NCBI GenBank assembly: GCA_009746045.1
Contig: RPFO01000082.1
Span: 735,473-799,472, forward strand
DNA from: Mesostigma viride
Taxonomy: Eukaryota; Streptophyta; Mesostigmatophyceae; Mesostigmatales; Mesostigmataceae
Length of the DNA: 64,000 nucleotides
Reading direction: 5' to 3'
The notes under the pieces are model-generated. The model was given only the letters and a program-made list of their open reading frames with translations. It had not been told where the DNA came from and did no database searches. This document shows positions 62,393 to 64,000 of the stretch, piece after piece; position 1 is the first letter of the stretch, and each line of letters opens with the position of its first letter. The position numbers and the translations under genes were made by a program.

Positions 62393-64000
62393 TTGACGCC
62401 CCGTCAAGCGCGGTGGATGGAGTACTTGTCTCAGTTTGCCCCTTTCAAAATTCAGTACGTGAAGGGTGCAGAGAATGTGGTCCCGGACGCCCTTTCTCGG
62501 CGGGCGGACTACGCAGATTTTTATGAGACTATGGACGTACTTCACACCACATGTGGCTCCGCGCAGGAGCCTGGCTCGCCTTGTGGCGACCCAGGGTCGC
62601 CGCACAGTCGCTATCTGTTCCACACCGGTCGCACGGCCCAGGACGACCTGTCTCCCGACTGGGAGGCCGCGCGCGAGGACGTGCGCGCCCCCGGGGAAAG
62701 GGAGGGGTCCCGGTCACGAGTGCCACTCAGCCACGTGGTACCGGCTCAGGGAATTTTTCACCTGCAGCGCATCGGGCCCCCTAGCATTTTTTCGGAGTAC
62801 GTGCACCAAACCCTCGAGGAGGAGGCGGACACGTACACGATCACTTCTGTCCTGGAGACGTTGATTAGTCGGTTCACTGTCACGGAGCCCGCGGCCTTAG
62901 AGGCAATCAGGTCACACCCCAAGCAGATGGGCAAGCTCCCGTGCAAGTTCCAGGACGGGCGACTCTATGTCATGGTGAGGCCAGACTGCTGGCGCCTGTA
63001 CGTCCCGGAGATATGTCGAGCGGCTCTGCTCCATGAGCTCCATGACTCTCTCGCCGGTGGTCACCAAGGGATCCACCGCTTGCTGCCACGGGCCAGAAAG
63101 AACTTCTACTGGCCAGGCATGCGAGAGTACATTGAGACGTACGTGCGCGAGTGTCCATCATGTCAGATCATGAAGTCCCGCAATACGGGCTCACAGGCGG
63201 TCCCCCAGACCCTACCAGACCCGATGGGCCCTTGGGATTCCCTGATGATGGATTTTGTTGGCCCCTTCCGGAAGACCAAGAATGGCAACAGCATGATTCT
63301 GGTTTTCCTGGACCGTTTGACGCGCATGTGTCACCTGGCACCATGTCCGGCCGAACTCACGGCCGAGACTTGCGCTAAGCTATACCTTCACCACGTGTTC
63401 AGGTACCACGGACTCAGCCGGCAATTCATATCGGACGGAGACAAGCTGTTCACGGCCCGCTTCTGGCAGGAGTTCTTTGAATGCCTGGGCACCAAGGTGT
63501 CGCTGGGGACAGCATATCACAGCTCGTCCTCCCACCTGGTGGAGAGGCTGAACCGCACAGTGCAAGAGACCATGCGCCACTACACCGACGCGGTGGGAAG
63601 CAACTGGGAAGAGTTCTTGGGTTTGGTGGAGTTCTCCCTGAATAACGCCCCCCAGGCAGCTCATGGCTTCACACCATTCTTCCTCAACACGGGCAGGCAT
63701 CCGCTCACGCCGACTGACCTTCTCACAAGCCCAGCCTTAGCTGAAAAGTCGGTCCGGCGAGACACCCTCGAAGGGGTGGAGAGGCTGCTGGTCCAGATGC
63801 GCCAGGCCCATGATGACAGTGCGGTCAAGGGTTACCGGGCCGCCGCTGAGCGCTATATGGCGAGGACTGCTGGCCGCCTAGATGCGCGCACACCGGCCAT
63901 CGAGGTGGGCGACTGGGTACTGGTGGAAGGCCCCCGCCTAGGACGTTTCTCTGAGAAGGTAGAGGGTGAGCTCAAGACAAAGCTCCGTCCTATGTTCCTG
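62393..64000 (+). CDS. pol: Gypsy D integrase (open to window end)
   Basis: About 536 codons without a stop. It starts with the RNase H tail (LTPRQARWMEYLSQF, VPDALSRR). The integrase zinc region is HELHDSLAGGHQGIHR...CPSCQIMK (about 63035-63175). The core has Asp in LMMDFVGPF (about 63245), Asp in FISDGDKLF (about 63430) and Glu in HLVERLNRTVQE (about 63535). In the usual gypsy core the residues before that Glu are PQTDGQ, here SSSSHL. A C-terminal tail with EVGDWVLVEGP begins near 63905. The 3' end and the 3' LTR are off-window. Confidence 0.88.
   Translation, partial: MTPRQARWMEYLSQFAPFKIQYVKGAENVVPDALSRRADYADFYETMDVLHTTCGSAQEPGSPCGDPGSPHSRYLFHTGRTAQDDLSPDWEAAREDVRAPGEREGSRSRVPLSHVVPAQGIFHLQRIGPPSIFSEYVHQTLEEEADTYTITSVLETLISRFTVTEPAALEAIRSHPKQMGKLPCKFQDGRLYVMVRPDCWRLYVPEICRAALLHELHDSLAGGHQGIHRLLPRARKNFYWPGMREYIETYVRECPSCQIMKSRNTGSQAVPQTLPDPMGPWDSLMMDFVGPFRKTKNGNSMILVFLDRLTRMCHLAPCPAELTAETCAKLYLHHVFRYHGLSRQFISDGDKLFTARFWQEFFECLGTKVSLGTAYHSSSSHLVERLNRTVQETMRHYTDAVGSNWEEFLGLVEFSLNNAPQAAHGFTPFFLNTGRHPLTPTDLLTSPALAEKSVRRDTLEGVERLLVQMRQAHDDSAVKGYRAAAERYMARTAGRLDARTPAIEVGDWVLVEGPRLGRFSEKVEGELKTKLRPMFL

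Noticed and set aside
1-64000. tRNA genes, rRNA genes or host protein genes
   Set aside because: I saw no cloverleaf-like segment with A and B boxes, no rRNA-like block and no coding frame outside transposable elements. This is a reading by eye, and a tRNA or gene-finding scan could still find small ones.

Overview
The window is a eukaryotic, repeat-rich stretch made almost entirely of transposable elements stacked inside one another. I found no host gene, rRNA, tRNA or CRISPR array. The coding style (Ty1/copia- and Ty3/gypsy-like polyproteins, LINE pieces, standard stop codons, plant-style initiator-Met-like primer sites in two elements) fits a large green-lineage algal or other protist genome. 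The organism is inference only. All calls come from reading sequence and comparing copies within the window.

Layout. (1) 1-25938 is a minus-strand gag-only copia element (A1) whose 3' end lies off the left edge. It is interrupted by the 3' end of copia-like element G (1-2172) and by the whole of copia-like element B1 (3222-23016). B1 is itself split by two tandem TIR DNA elements (I1 11025-12113, I2 12116-22059), and I2 is split by copia-like element E (12240-20731). (2) 25939-40559 is a minus-strand gypsy element (H), cut by A1, by a 5'-truncated LINE (27038-27360) and by a TIR element J (27378-37531) that contains copia-like element B2 (28092-36476). (3) 40560-64000 is a plus-strand gypsy element (D). 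Its 5' LTR holds a second gag-only copia element (A2, 40566-45100) and an ORF1-only LINE (45577-47570). Its gag holds a palindrome of two retrotransposon 3' ends (49831-51635), and its RT gene holds copia-like element C (54336-61581). Target-site duplications that I could read support ten of these insertions. The deepest stack is H > A1 > B1 > I2 > E.

The most interesting content is the copia-like group G, B1, B2, E and C. In the four with readable 5' ends the LTR starts AGTTA, and it ends in ACT (three) or AAAT (one) instead of TG...CA. The integrase and the aspartic protease are swapped relative to classic copia, giving gag-IN-PR-RT-RH. The protease triad is DTQ or DTN and the RT box is HGDD. 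The 10-11 nt just after the 5' LTR, where a tRNA primer would bind, are instead perfectly complementary to a hairpin loop in the same element's 3' UTR. The complementary pair differs between families and co-varies between B1 and B2. This suggests self-templated priming or RNA circularisation. Each family also appears to join Gag to Pol differently: in-frame UGA-C readthrough in B, a -1 slippery site in C, and direct fusion in E.

C looks youngest: its two LTRs appear identical and its frames are open. B1 has an intact pol but a broken gag. B2, E, D and H carry several frameshifts. A1 and A2 encode only Gag-protease plus a membrane-segment domain, so they would depend on enzymes supplied by other elements.
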